Assembly (NCBI RefSeq): GCF_901709675.1
Contig: NC_051095.1
Coordinates: 24,618,456-24,682,455, forward strand
DNA: 64,000 nt
Reading direction: 5' to 3'
Source: Syngnathus acus
Lineage: Eukaryota; Chordata; Actinopteri; Syngnathiformes; Syngnathidae
Shown here: positions 1 to 10,438 of the stretch, piece after piece
Position numbering within the stretch: the first letter of the stretch is position 1
Layout: the number at the start of each line of letters is the position of its first letter
Translations under genes and position numbers: made by a program
Notes under the pieces: model-generated
What the model was told of the DNA's origin: nothing
The model's input: only the letters and a program-made list of their open reading frames with translations
The model's database searches: none

Positions 1-330
1 GACAGGCTACAAATTGCCATTACGTTCCTCGTAAAGTCTGGTATAAAGATACAAAGGATGTTAAGGCGACCAAAAAAAACTCTACTGTACAATTGTTGCT
101 TAAAAGATTAGCTTATGGTTCATACAGAGAAATAGACCACTTGCTCTTTTTCATCTCATTTAACAGATGACCTCTCAACTTTACGTCACTTTGTGGCGAG
201 GCAGAACATGACATGGACCAGAACTGGGTAATGAGATCAATTGTTGTTTATAAATTTATTGGGAATTCTCCTCATTTGATGTATTTTAAACTAAGCAAAC
301 AATTCTGATGAATAGTAAATGGGCGCGATT
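1..330. other. Unclassified AT-rich DNA
   Basis: No open frame, repeat or RNA gene recognised. Confidence 0.4.
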
Positions 331-648
331 AGAAGTGCCGAGAACTAAGCAGAGTGTTTGAGGGGATCGCGTCTTTTCTGTTTCTGGTCCTTCTCTCTGG
401 AATCGCCTGCCCTTTATATGCAAGGCAAGCCCCCTCTCTGTCTATTTTGAAGACTCATTTGAAGACCCATTTTTATTCTTTGGCTTTCGACTGACCTTCG
501 ACTGTTACTGTTCTGCTTCTGTATGTTAATTTGTGTTTCAATTTAATGTTTTCACTCTCTTTGTGGTTGTCCCATTGCGATATGCGAAGCACTTTTTTAC
601 TGCTGCAGCCATCGTAAACTGCACAATATAAATAAAGCTGCATCGTTT
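331..648 (+). pseudogene. L2-like LINE 3' end (copy 1)
   Basis: The plus strand reads as the C-terminus of an L2-type reverse transcriptase ORF: a VPRTK stretch, then a GDRVFSVSGPSLWNRLP-like block around 360-415, then a degraded FK..LKTHLF-type ending near 445-490. It is followed by a 3' UTR with a 'gcacttttt' motif and an AATAAAG-like end near 640. Only the last 40 or so codons and the 3' UTR are present, as expected for a 5'-truncated LINE insertion. The 3' UTR resembles that of the copy at 6366-6562. The clade name is from family resemblance, not alignment. Confidence 0.6.
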
Positions 649-1052
649 CATTTGCTGAGCAGGGTCGCAGGTGCTGCCAAATTAGTTTTTCTGGTACAAT
701 CCTGAGATGTTCCTAGGTAGCTAAAATGCAATGATTCATGTTCATTAAGAACATTATTTTCATTAGTTCATTGGTCCAATCGAACATAAAGAGAGATAAG
801 TTAGTTGAAGGTACTGATGAAGGCCATAACCAGACAACCAAGTGAAAATAATCTGCAACATCTAGGAGGAAGCTGGAGTCGCACATAAAAAATACATCTA
901 AATTCATGCTGTTCATGCACTCCCACATGCAATACAAAATATGTCAAAACAACAGTAACTTCAAGCCAGTGAAATGACTGCGGGTTCCACGCTCACTTTT
1001 CTGAGTACCCTATCTGGGTAGTTTTTAATTGGTTCAATAAATTCAACATAAT
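649..1052. other. Unclassified DNA
   Basis: Nothing recognised. The short minus-strand frame at 713-937 has no family motif. Confidence 0.35.
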
Positions 1053-1085
1053 CACGCACGCACACACACACACACACACACACAC
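1053..1085. repeat. (CA)n microsatellite
   Basis: CGCA units grade into a CA run. It directly abuts the 3' tail of the LINE at 1086-4034, and a matching CGCA/CA tract lies at that LINE's other end. Confidence 0.9.
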
Positions 1086-1164
1086 TTGCTTGCTTGTTTG
1101 CTGCTTAGGCGGTCCATCGTAGTCGAAGATGACGTAGTTTCCATTTTGTTGCTCTGGTCAGTGG

Positions 1165-2063
1165 CTATCGTTGCTGGCGACGATGCCACGCCATATCACT
1201 ATGAAGTCCAATCCTGGAACCACATGTCCTGCCACAGTGGGGACATGTCAGGCCTGGATCAGGGGGCTGGGATGGTTCTGGAATTGCAGGATGGTGTCTT
1301 CGCCTCCGCCAATCCCTCCGGTGTTGGTTCCGACACTCCTCCAGGTACATGACCCCGTCATTGCACAGCGAACGCCACAGCGATCGATTGGCTGCAGCTG
1401 TCTCAAGTTCGTTGGGTTTGATATTGCACCTCATCAATATCCCTTTCAGTTGGTCTTTGTACCGCAGCTTTTGTCCTCCGGGCTTTCTGCTGGCTGACAG
1501 GAGCTGACAATGAAGTATCTGACGAGGCAATCGGTGTCCTGGCATCCAGATGGTGTGACCAACCCATCGGAGTTGGCGCTGTGCCAGGGTTGCCTCTATG
1601 CTTATGGACTCAGTGTGCTGTAAGATGTCCGTATGAGGGACTCGGTCCTGCCATGTGATGCCAAGGATGCGTTGGAGACATCTAATGTTAAATGTATCAA
1701 GGCAGCGGATGTGTCTGCGGTATATTGTCCAGGCTTCTGACCCATACAGCAGAGTTTAAACACACACGGTCCTGTAGACTGACAACTTTCATTAAGGTTC
1801 AAAGGTTGTTGTTTTCAAACACCCAAGGCAATCCAAAGGCAGAGGAGGCTGAGTTGATGTGAGCCTGGATGTCATCATCGATCTGACATGTTGGGGTCAG
1901 AGTACTGCCAAGGTAGCAAAACTGGGTGCAAAACTGGGTGTGCCGCTGATGGTAAAGACAGGGTGTGTAGGGGATGGGGACCTCTCCTGGATGAGAACCT
2001 CTGTTTTCTGGGTGTTGATCACCAGACCTAGTGAGCGGTAGACTGATGACATAGTGTCTAGTG
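1165..2063 (-). pseudogene. LINE ORF C-terminal part, frameshifted
   Basis: Continuation of the LINE ORF beyond the hAT insertion, in several frames with stops. Pieces resembling the post-RT thumb region (INTQKTEVLI) occur near 2000. RLPRQILHCQL then GGQKLRYKDQLKGIL lie at about 1545-1440. The end carries a C2H2-like finger: CPHC, then spaced histidines in GLHSDMAWH (about 1240-1170). Short nucleic-acid-binding fingers are common at this position in fish LINE proteins. The frame ends just before the tail repeat. Confidence 0.75.
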
Positions 2064-2594
2064 CAGGGGTCACCAACTCCGGTCCTCAAGGGCGCCAATC
2101 CAGCCTGTTTTAGGTGCAGCCCTGCAACAACACACCTGATTCAAATGATCAGCTCATCAGCAAGCTCTATTAAGGCTGATAGCGATCCTGATTATTTGAA
2201 TCAGGTGTGTTGCAGGGGGGATACATCTAAAACAGGTGGCCTAGTGGTAGAGTGTCCGCCCTGAGACTGGAAGGTTGTGGGTTCAAACCCCGGCCGGGTC
2301 ATACCAAAGACTATAAAAATGGGACCCATTGCCTCCCTGCTTGGCACTCAGCATTAAGGGTTGGAATTGGGGGGGTTAGATCACCAACTGATTCCCGAGC
2401 GCGGCACCGCTGCTGCTCACTGCTCCCCTCTCCCCCAGGGGATGAATTAAAATCACACGGGGATGGGTTAAATGCAGAGGACAAATTTCACCACACCCAG
2501 ATGTGTGTGTGACGATCATTGGGACTTTAACTTTAACTTTAATTTTAAAACAGGCTGGATTGGCGCCCTTGAGGACCGGAGTTGGTGACCCCTG
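2064..2594. mobile_element. hAT foldback MITE (copy 1), carrying a SINE
   Basis: Begins caggggtcaccaac and ends with the reverse complement, gttggtgacccctg. The perfect 8-bp direct repeat gtctagtg lies at 2056-2063 and 2595-2602, the target duplication size of hAT transposases. The arms are long inverted repeats, also seen at 26387-26591 and 39987-40188. No coding capacity. A SINE splits the right arm at 2236-2545. Without the SINE and its extra target copy the element would be about 213 bp, close to the 205-bp copy at 26387. Confidence 0.92.
2236..2545 (+). mobile_element. tRNA-derived SINE, inserted in hAT MITE (copy 1)
   Basis: The head has pol III promoter-like boxes: a box A-like tggcctagtgg (2238) and box B gggttcaaacccc (about 2279). 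A tRNA-unrelated body follows and a tail of ACTTTA repeats. The 8-bp duplication taaaacag flanks it (2228-2235 and 2546-2553), so it moved by target-primed insertion after the hAT element was in place. A second copy lies at 25026-25314. Confidence 0.88.
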
Positions 2595-2602
2595 GTCTAG
2601 TG

Positions 2603-3678
2603 CATGCTGTATGGCTTCAGGTGTGTGGGCGAGGAGTGCGCAGTCGTCTGCATATTGCAGCTCCTGGATGTTGGTGCTTGTCATCTTCGTCTTTGCCTGT
2701 AGGCGCCGGATGTTGAATAGGCTCCCATCCAGGCGAAACTCGATGGAGACACCGCTATCCCTCGTGATGGACTGGCGGAATAGGAGTGTGGCTGCTGCCA
2801 GGAAAAGATTGAAGATCGCTGGGGCCAGTACACACCCCTGCTTCACTCCTACTTTCACCGGGAAAGAGTGGGACTGTTCACTGCCTACAAGTAGATAGAC
2901 CTGCATACCATCGTGAAACTGTTTTAGGATGCTGAGAAACTTTGGGGTGGGGGGACACCAAACTTCTTGAGGATGCTCCCGAGCAGATCACGGTGTCAAA
3001 GGCCTTGGTGAGGTCAATAAAGGTGATGTAGAGGTCCTTGTTTTGTTCCCTGCATTTCTCCTGGATTTGACAGGCAGTGAAGATCATGTCCAGTGTACTT
3101 CGGTTCTTTCTGAAGCCACACTGTGTCTCTGGGAGGATGCCCTCTGTTAGAAATGTAAGGCGAGAGAGCATAATTTTCGCAAGTACCTTGCTGGCCACTG
3201 AGAGAAGGGAGATGCCACGACTATTTCCACAAGATGATTTGTCTCCTTTCTTCTTGTAGATGGTGACGATGTTGCTGTCTTTCCATTCTTGAGGCAGGAC
3301 TTCCCTGTGCCAGATGGTTAGTATGAAGTGAAACAACTTCCGCTTCAGAAGATAGCCTCCCTTCTTTAGTGTCTCAGCCGGAATTCCGTCAGGGCCAGGG
3401 CCCTTGTTGTTTTTGAGGCTCTTGATTGCAGTAAGGACCTCACTGAACATGGGAGGGTCATCAAGGAAGGGAGAAGACGGGAGATCTCGGAGTGGATTTG
3501 TGTGAGGGATGGTGCGCGCAATTCCTTCCCTCACAATCTTGGCCACACCCACCATATTCCAGTGGCACGAGAGAAACTCAAGACGACCTTCAGTGCAATT
3601 GCAGGGGACTGCCAGAGATCCAGGCAGCCAGAGATCCGGTCTGCTGGAAACCTGCCCATGTGTGTGTCCCCGGAGCAC
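2603..3678 (-). pseudogene. LINE reverse transcriptase, frameshifted
   Basis: Two overlapping minus-strand frames together carry recognisable RT motifs. KGPGPDGIPAE is the fingers region (about 3400). GFRKNRST and FIDLTKAFD hold the first catalytic aspartate (about 3110-3010). GVKQGCVLAPAIFNLF is the motif B-type block (about 2860-2810). YADDCALLAH is the catalytic motif (about 2660-2630). A frameshift separates motif A from motif B around 2880-3000. The frame is then interrupted by the hAT insertion at 2594 and resumes at 2063. In a working LINE this enzyme primes cDNA synthesis at nicked target DNA. Here it cannot be made intact. Confidence 0.88.
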
Positions 3679-4004
3679 AGATTTTTCATTTGGGGTTTAC
3701 TCCCATAGCCATACTGCCTCCTGGTTTAACCTACGTACATGGCTGTGGGGTGCCTTCTTCTGCTTTCGCAGCCATTGTAGTGGTTCCCACCATCTTCCGC
3801 CTGCTCTGCCGTTGAGGTCTGGCGGCGGTGTTAGCACTAGCACTAGGTTCTATTGAACTCCGCCTATGCCTGTCCCTAGGTGCAGGTTTGGAATCACTCT
3901 TAGTCTGGTCTCTACCCTTCGACTTGTTCGGCTTGGGTGACCCTGCCAGGAGTGCGAGACTCCACCTGACAGCTCTAGGGGTCATGGAAACGCACAAAGT
4001 GCCT

Positions 4005-4022
4005 CACCACGATAAGGTGGTG
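4005..4022 (-). promoter_or_regulatory. Hairpin in the LINE leader
   Basis: Perfect inverted repeat caccac-gataag-gtggtg near the 5' end of the minus-strand LINE. It could be a structured 5' UTR element. Function is unproven. Confidence 0.35.
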
Positions 4023-4034
4023 ATCCTGTCGAGA

Positions 4035-4094
4035 CGCACGCACGCACACACGCGCACACACGCACACACACGCAAACACACACGCACACACACA
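4035..4094. repeat. CGCA/CA microsatellite
   Basis: Interrupted CA repeat abutting the 5' end of the LINE, mirroring the tract at 1053-1085. Confidence 0.85.
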
Positions 4095-5680
4095 ATGAAT
4101 GTCTTTAACATGGTTCATTAATTGAGACTCAGAAAATTAAGAATTTGTGACCCTAGTGAGGATAAAGCACTTCAGAGACTGCATGGATATTCAGTAGATG
4201 GTCGAATTAAACAATGAAATTACATATGAGAATGAACAATTGCTATTTAAAATCCGTTTATATGCTAATCTATTTACACAAAGCCTCGCCCTACCACTTG
4301 CATGTATGATTTTAATCATTACATACATTCACATTGCTTAAAATGTGTAATAGATCTAGCCACCAAATGAACCATTAATTAAAGTGTCTCTACAGTTCAA
4401 AATGTGATTGCAGTCAAATTTGTATATAGCTGCTATATTATAGCACATAACATCAGGTAATGATCACCATTAAAGAAAACCAAAACACAAAGCTTGTGTT
4501 TCAAATAACATCTCAGTCGATCAAATACTTATGACAGGGGTAAAGCGGTTCTCGAAATGCTAGCAATATTTGAATGCAGCCTCACTTCTTACGGTCCCTG
4601 GCAGAGTGAGGCTGCTTGGAAGTATGTATGCATGCATGAGAAAATAACTGACATAATATTCTATCACACCTCATGTCACAACAGTCTCTGCGAGACCACT
4701 TCTGTCACGCCATTACAAGTTTCAAAACAAGACTGGGCCACATGCACACACCATTTCTGCGTTTCAGCTACAATGTCATGCAAACTTCCTGTCGCTCATC
4801 TAATGTTAGTGATAATAATGACCGCATCAAACTCTTCATGTTCATGTTTTGCCAAAGCATCTATCTCTGATTCAATGAGCCATTCACAGTTTCACAGTGT
4901 GTGAAGGCCTCTGTGTCCATAATTCTTGCGTATGTCATTGATTTGTCTTGATTTGGTTTTAATTGAATTTAATTTAGTGAAAACTGGGAGATCTATGTAA
5001 CAGCCCAAGACCTTCAAAAAAGTATTTTATAGCCATATGCTAAAGCTATCAGGAAGTCTGTCACTTTGACTTTTGTTGAAATTAGGCACCATTTTGGCCT
5101 TTTATAGAGGTCTTATCTTTATGAACCTATAGAGATTTTATCTGATCATTTTCAAACTTTGGGTGTTTCATCTAGATATGTAAAGAATGCAAAGGTTACT
5201 GAACATTTTTTATTTCGTTATATGCGGTTGCCATGGCAATGTGCTGTTAACAAAGAAAAATCCTGCTGTTTTTGAGGCTCTGAACTTGTGCGGAATTCAA
5301 GAACTTTATTGCTTCAAGTACCTCAAACATGCATGCACTAAAAAACTTATAGCTCTGCCTTTGCTGCAGTGCACCATCTTTTTTACTGTCCAAAGAGTAT
5401 GTCTGTGCAATTAATCCAAGCAACAGCAAAGTCAATTGATTAACCAGTCCCTCAATAAACATGTTAACTTCATCTGAATTTCCACAACGTCAATTTTTGA
5501 ATCGACTTTCTTGTTGAAATGTAAATTACGGCTGGCGTTTTGTCTCACTTGGGAGCAATTTACATCTTCTTTTTGACTGATACTGCTACAAACCATGCTG
5601 GTCGAAAAGACTAAAATAATTATTAAGTCCTTTACCCTCTATCCTCAATTGCTTCGCCTTGTTAAATGACGTTTAGGGCC
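4095..5680. other. Unclassified AT-rich DNA
   Basis: No repeat family, RNA gene or convincing reading frame seen. Frames at 4557-4904 and 5187-5414 show no recognisable domain. Confidence 0.35.
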
Positions 5681-5990
5681 CTATTTTGGTAGGCAGCTGC
5701 CCGTGGCACTCGACGTAAAAAACAGGACCGATTCCCTTTTGGTTCCAGCGCAAATCTGGTCTACCATGTTTGTGATTGTTGGGATCTCTCTGGGTGTTCC
5801 AGTGCATGGTTCTCCCCCGATGCGACTAATAATTAAAGTGTGCTTGGCATAATTTACATGCCAGGGCATGTCTTGTGTAACATGTTTGTGTATTTGGAAG
5901 ATTGTGCTGCACGTCATTTGGCATTCCAGGAAGCAAATGCACATGACATACATATATTAACCCGCACCCTAATGCTTGATTCTGATCCTG
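5676..5990. repeat. Possible degenerate MITE end
   Basis: Starts with gggccctattttggtagg, which resembles the terminus of a fish repeat I have seen in similar form. No matching right terminus was found, so this is tentative. The stretch up to 6365 shows nothing else. Confidence 0.2.
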
Positions 5991-6365
5991 ACATAGGGAC
6001 AGTTGCGTATGGAAGCACACAGATTGCACAGTTTGTTTGATGTAATGTTGTAACATGATTACATATTGGATTACACTAACACTGTGTTGTCCATGCAAGG
6101 AATATGGAGGCATGAGTCACTGAACACAACCAAAACACAGCCGTATGCTCGTAGTGACGTCAAAATACAAACAGCACACACGATTGCTCTCACTTACTCA
6201 GTTTCCGACACTTGCAAACAGGAGTACTCAAAGTAACAGAACTTTATAATATCAGCCACCATCACTCAACGGCAATACATAACAATAAAGCACAAGTAAC
6301 CTCGTTCAATAAAATATGCTATGTTAGAGTGCAAATAAAAAGTTCCTCCGAATCTGTAGACTGGA

Positions 6366-6562
6366 CGCTCCTGGAAGTCCCGAAGACTAAGCGGCGCCTC
6401 AGTGAGGATTTGAAAGGCCTCCCCTTGAATGTTAGGCAAGCTCTCTCTGTCTATTTTCAGAATTAATTGAGGATCCATTTTTATTGTTTAGCTTTTGACT
6501 GACTTTCTGTTCTGCTACTGTATATTAATTAGTGTTTCAATTTACCATTTTCACTAACCACT
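6366..6562 (+). pseudogene. L2-like LINE 3' end (copy 2)
   Basis: Same family as 331-648. A VPKTKRR stretch (about 6375) precedes a shortened C-terminus and a 3' UTR whose segment 6530-6560 matches 530-575. The GDRxFS...WN block is deleted here. Confidence 0.55.
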
Positions 6563-6840
6563 TCACGGTCCACTGCTTCCACCGTCTCTATAATATTGTA
6601 TTGTATTGACGTTTTGACGTGAGTACCTCATTTTGATATAGATTTTCAATCATTGTGCGCCTACACACACACGTACACACACAGTGTTCAACATTTGTTT
6701 CGCACATTATGTGTTCAAAGAGTTAGGGTTAACATAAGCGTTCAGGTTTTATTTTTATTATTTTATTTGTTTATCATGGATGAACATTTCTTTAGATGCA
6801 CCAGAATTAGCCAAGGGGCTATTTTTCATTTGTAGTCCCT

Positions 6841-6974
6841 GAGGCAAGGTGTGTGAAGTGTCTTGCTCAACGACACGACACGTCGCTTGGACAGAGCTGG
6901 GTTCGAACTGACCCCGCCGACCCTCCGGTTTCTGAACAGGGCGACCCGCTCTACTGAGCCACGGCTGCCAGGGC
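6841..6974 (-). mobile_element. tRNA-derived SINE head (second type)
   Basis: On the minus strand the sequence starts ggcagccgtggctcagtaga, a box A-like region. Box B-like gttcgaaccc follows about 40 bp later, then a short body. The tRNA-like head argues for a SINE rather than a tRNA gene: the anticodon arm cannot be folded convincingly and the sequence runs on into a body. The family differs from those at 2236 and 27269. Confidence 0.6.
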
Positions 6975-7258
6975 TAACCTCAATCAAAGTTTGTGAAGGG
7001 ACTGGTTTATGTATCTCCCAATCCAAATTGCTTGGATGAACTATAGGCCCGAATAAGAGAAGCGCTGACAACCATCGACAATGCAAATTCTGAAATGCCT
7101 TTGTACAATTGGTTTGACGGTGCTCACATTGAAAATCTTTGAACATTCCATGTAGAACTTGAGATTTCTATCTTTAAGATACGTCAGACGCATTTTTATA
7201 TCTTATATTGTTTTTGAGATATTCAATGTTAAAATGTGTCAATGACTTCGGGGACATA
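6975..7258. other. Unclassified DNA
   Basis: Nothing recognised. Confidence 0.3.
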
Positions 7259-7798
7259 CCGTATTTTTCGAACTATAAGTTCCGGGTTTTTTTTTCATTG
7301 TTTGGGTGGGGGGCGACTTATACTCAGGAGCGACTTATATGTGAAATTATTCAAAAATTTTACTTGATCATCAACACATTACTTACTTACTAGTATAGTT
7401 GATCACTTCACATATTATTTTAACTTTAAACCGCATGAGGTCACACTATGGCTGTGGAATAATTGGAGCCTCACTGACAATGAGTTCCATTCACTGACTT
7501 CCGGAGTCAGGAGATTTAATGATTTGAAGTGACACAGATGGTTCGATAAACTTGTTATTTATGTTATAGTTATTTGACAGTAGTTTATTTACAGTAGCAA
7601 CGTGTATGTTGTTAGACTTCAGTAGTTTCCGATTATCCAGCGAGGCCATGAAGGCAGCAGGGTGGGGGGGAGCGATCCAGGGCGCTTGCTTGGAGCAAAC
7701 ACACATGTTGAGCTCTTGTTTAGTGAAGTAAAGAGCCGGTTACCAAACCCACGTCTTGCCTGGTACTTTGGTAACGCTACAATACAGTTATATACGTA
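7259..7798. mobile_element. TIR DNA transposon, 'GCGACTTATA' family (left part)
   Basis: Begins after a TA with ccgtatttttcgaactataa and has repeated gcgacttata boxes near 7310-7340. A distal part at about 7510-7790 shares long stretches with 45450-45890, for example gatttaatgatt...gtgacacagatggtt and gagccg(g/t)ttaccaaaccc. The GGCGC MITE at 7799 is inserted at its right. No matching right terminus (cgaaaattacgg) is found beyond 9153, so the copy is truncated. TA flanks suggest a Tc1/mariner-type or similar transposase. Confidence 0.65.
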
Positions 7799-9153
7799 CC
7801 GTATTTTCCGCACTATTAGGCGCACCGGATTATAAGGCGCACCTTCAATGAACGGCCCATTTTAAAACTTTGTCCATATATAAGGCGCACCGGATTATAA
7901 GGCGCATAAAATAGAAGCTATACTGCAACAAACTGAGGTTGACTAGGGTTGCGGTATGCATCCACTAGCCAAAAACCAACGAGCCCTCTGTAAACAATCG
8001 CGTTTCTCAAACGATCTCCTATAAAATGATCGGAACTGACTAAAGTTCGATCTAACGCATTGGTACTACTTACCTATGTTTCCCTTCCATATCGATCCGT
8101 AGATTTACTCGAAACATTAACAGAGCAGCCTATTTTCACATGAAATAGCCTGGTACGTATAGCAGCTATCGTTATAGCATTAGCCATCCGCAAAGTCCCA
8201 TGAGCCTCAGCTCGCAATCTCCCATGAGCCTCAGCAAAGTGTAAACAATCGCGTTTCTCAAACGATCTCCTATAAAATGATCGGAACTGACTAAAGTTCG
8301 ATCTAACGCATTGGTACTGCTTACCTATGTTTCCCTTCCATATCGATCCGTAGATTTACTCGAAACATTAACAGAGCAGCCTATTTTGACATGAAATAGC
8401 CTGGTACGTATAGCAGCTATCGTTATAGCATTAGCCATCCGCAAAGTCCCATGAGCCTCAGCTCGCAATCTCCCATGAGCCTCAGCAAAGTGTAAACAAT
8501 CGCGTTTCTCAAACGATCTCCTATAAAATGATCGGAACTGACTAAAGTTAGATCTAACGCATTGGTACCACTTACCTATGTTTCCCTTCCATATCGATCC
8601 GTAGATTTACTCGAAACATTAACAGAGCAGCCTATTTTGACATGAAATAGCCTGGTACGTATAGCAGCTATCGTTATAGCATTAGCCATCCGCAAAGTCC
8701 CATGAGCCTCAGCTCGCAATCTCCCATGAGCCTCAGCAAAGTGTAAACAATCGCGTTTCTCAAACGATCTCCTATAAAATGATCGGAACTGACTAAAGTT
8801 CGATCTAACGCATTGGCACTTACCTATGTTTCCCTTCCATATCAATCCGTAAATTTACTCGAAACATTAACGGAGCAGCCTATTTTGAAATGAAATAGCC
8901 TCGCGGGTACAACAGCTATTCGGTGACGCCCCCTGACTACAGTTGCCGTAATGTTGGGAAGCGATGCGACCTTGTAATTTACTAGTCGTACTAAAACATA
9001 CTGAAACATTTTGGCAGAGCACTGTGTACAACCAGTATGAATCAACAAATTCATCAATTGATCCATATATAAGGCGCTCTGCATTATAAGGCGCAGTGTT
9101 TTTTTTAGTAAAATGTACGTTTTTAGGTGCGCCTAATAGTGCGGAAAATACGG
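7799..9153. mobile_element. GGCGC-box MITE with 251-bp internal repeats (copy A)
   Basis: Flanked by TA. Starts ccgtattttccgcactatta and ends tagtgcggaaaatacgg. Subterminal ends carry repeated GGCGC(ACC) and ATAAGGCGC boxes (7817-7910 and about 9070-9137), probably transposase-binding arrays. The middle is a tandem array: gtaaacaatcgcgtttctc recurs at 7990, 8241, 8492 and 8743, exactly 251 bp apart, the last unit being partial. Open frames through the array are by-products of the repeat and show no domain. Related copies lie at 46189-47524, 50325-51182 and, divergent, 31781-32342. Confidence 0.88.
7990..8900. repeat. 251-bp tandem repeat, about 3.6 units
   Basis: Unit starts at 7990, 8241, 8492 and 8743. 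Units differ by only a few substitutions, and there is a small deletion near 8815. Wholly inside the MITE. Confidence 0.92.
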
Positions 9154-9161
9154 TATATATA

Positions 9162-9217
9162 GTACGTGTGTGTGTGATTGTGAGTGTGTGCGTGTGTGTG
9201 TATGTGTGTGTGTGTGT
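9162..9217. repeat. (TG)n microsatellite
   Basis: Interrupted GT run immediately right of the MITE. Confidence 0.85.
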
Positions 9218-9434
9218 TGGATATTTGCTGATAGAGGAAAGTCTACAATGTATCCAGGCAAGATGTGCCAACTGTTACTCACTAATATGAGACCCACAGC
9301 AAGTCTTTCAACCATCTGCTCTGAGCCTTGACCGGAGAAATGCCAGGCCAACCTTGTAAAAATGCTGGCTGACGGCTACTTTTCCCCTTTTTTTCCCCAT
9401 CCTTTAACTCTCTCTAAAGCCTAGAAAGGGAATC

Positions 9435-9436
<2 letters not shown>

Positions 9437-9489
<53 letters not shown>

Positions 9490-9491
9490 TC
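9437..9491. repeat. (CTTT)n microsatellite
   Basis: About 13 pure CTTT units. Flanking DNA 9218-9436 and 9492-9795 shows nothing recognisable. Confidence 0.93.
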
Positions 9492-9795
9492 ACTTATCAT
9501 CTCTCCCTTCCACTTATCATCATCTCTCCTTGTATATCAACCCCAGCCAAACTGACACTGACTGCCCTCACTTTCTTTATATCTCTCCACCCTTAAGGCT
9601 GACTTACCAATTGTGATGTAATGAACCATGACAGCCCGGACGTCTGCTAAACAGTGCACTCAATTGAAGATAATTTTTTGTCTTGTCTCTGATGAATGAT
9701 GGAAAACTGATTGCTATGTATACGGACAAGAAGAAATGACACAGTAGCCTTTTTTTAAATATTATATTCAGACATTAGTGAGTCAAAACAATATA

Positions 9796-10438
9796 CTGTA
9801 TTGGCCCGAATATAAGACGGTGTTTTTTGCATTGAAATAAGACTGAAAAAGTGGGAGTCGTCTTACATTCGGGGTCTAGACATTATACCTATTCACAATG
9901 CTAGATGCCGCCAGATATCTTTAAAGCAAATGCTGAACTTAACTCCCCAGGCCAAAGCGAACCCCTGTCATGAAGAAGATAGAGAGCAATCTTAGCTACT
10001 CTCAAGTTTAAACCAGTTTGTATTATTTTATTGCAATGTTTTTCCTTATTCAGATTTGTTTCAAGACTACAGTTACAGTTAGACTTCACTTTGATGGTTA
10101 ATGCAGTTATTGCAATTTTGTTGTTTTATCACAGTAGATTGGTTTATTTACATTCCAAAAACCAGGAGCCATTCATTTACAAATGTGATTGCACTTTAGT
10201 TTACATATTTAAATGTTCAGATATTAAAGATGTGATAGACAGTTTTTGCATGATTTGAATGAGGCAAAATTACATGCATTTTCTCTCGAATATATTGTAA
10301 TAATCATTTGTTTCAGATGTAATCATTTTCTGTATAAAAATTAAATTTGGTGTTCAAAAAGTCTTTTTACAAACTTGAGTCTTGAAAAAGAGGGGTTCAC
10401 CTTATAATCAGGGTCGTTTTATATTCGGGCCAATACTG
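9796..10438. mobile_element. TIR MITE, 'GTATTGGCCCGAATATAAGAC' family (copy 1)
   Basis: TA-flanked. Left terminus ctgtattggcccgaatataa and right terminus its inverted counterpart (ttcgggccaatactg). Subterminal pairs of AAGAC/GTCTT boxes occur at both ends. A long AT-rich middle includes the short frame at 10031-10258, which lacks any domain. It is inverted relative to the copy at 37813-38393, with which it shares most of its length. Confidence 0.85.

Larger units (their letters stand above)
1086..4034 (-). mobile_element. Damaged non-LTR retrotransposon (LINE)
   Basis: A minus-strand LINE, broken by frameshifts and by a nested hAT element at 2064-2594. From 5' to 3': a leader-like region (about 4034-3700), the reverse transcriptase N-terminal part (3678-3010), the palm with the catalytic YADD (about 2640), and a C-terminal region ending in a CPHCGRTCGSRIGLHS zinc-finger-like motif near 1230-1165. 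The 3' end is a short CAAG-type repeat at 1086-1105. No endonuclease domain is found between the leader and the RT, and only about 350 bp are available there, so this looks like an internal-deletion derivative. The C-terminal GGQK-RYKD pattern is familiar from fish LINE ORFs. I do not assign a clade firmly (RTE- or CR1-like). Confidence 0.85.

Noticed and set aside
2236-2320. tRNA gene in the SINE head
   Set aside because: Flanked by a SINE body, tail and target duplication, and a second dispersed copy exists.
6841-6974. tRNA gene
   Set aside because: Box A- and B-like blocks are present but no convincing cloverleaf, and the sequence continues into a SINE-like body.
7817-7912. CRISPR-like array
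   Set aside because: Short repeated boxes are subterminal transposon motifs in a eukaryotic genome. Spacing is irregular and no cas genes are present.
8576-9084. Recurring frames through the GGCGC MITE (also at 46062-46520 and 50384-50907) that look like a conserved protein family
   Set aside because: They recur because the DNA is a transposon with a 251-bp tandem unit. The frames run in register with the repeat, have no known domain and break between copies.
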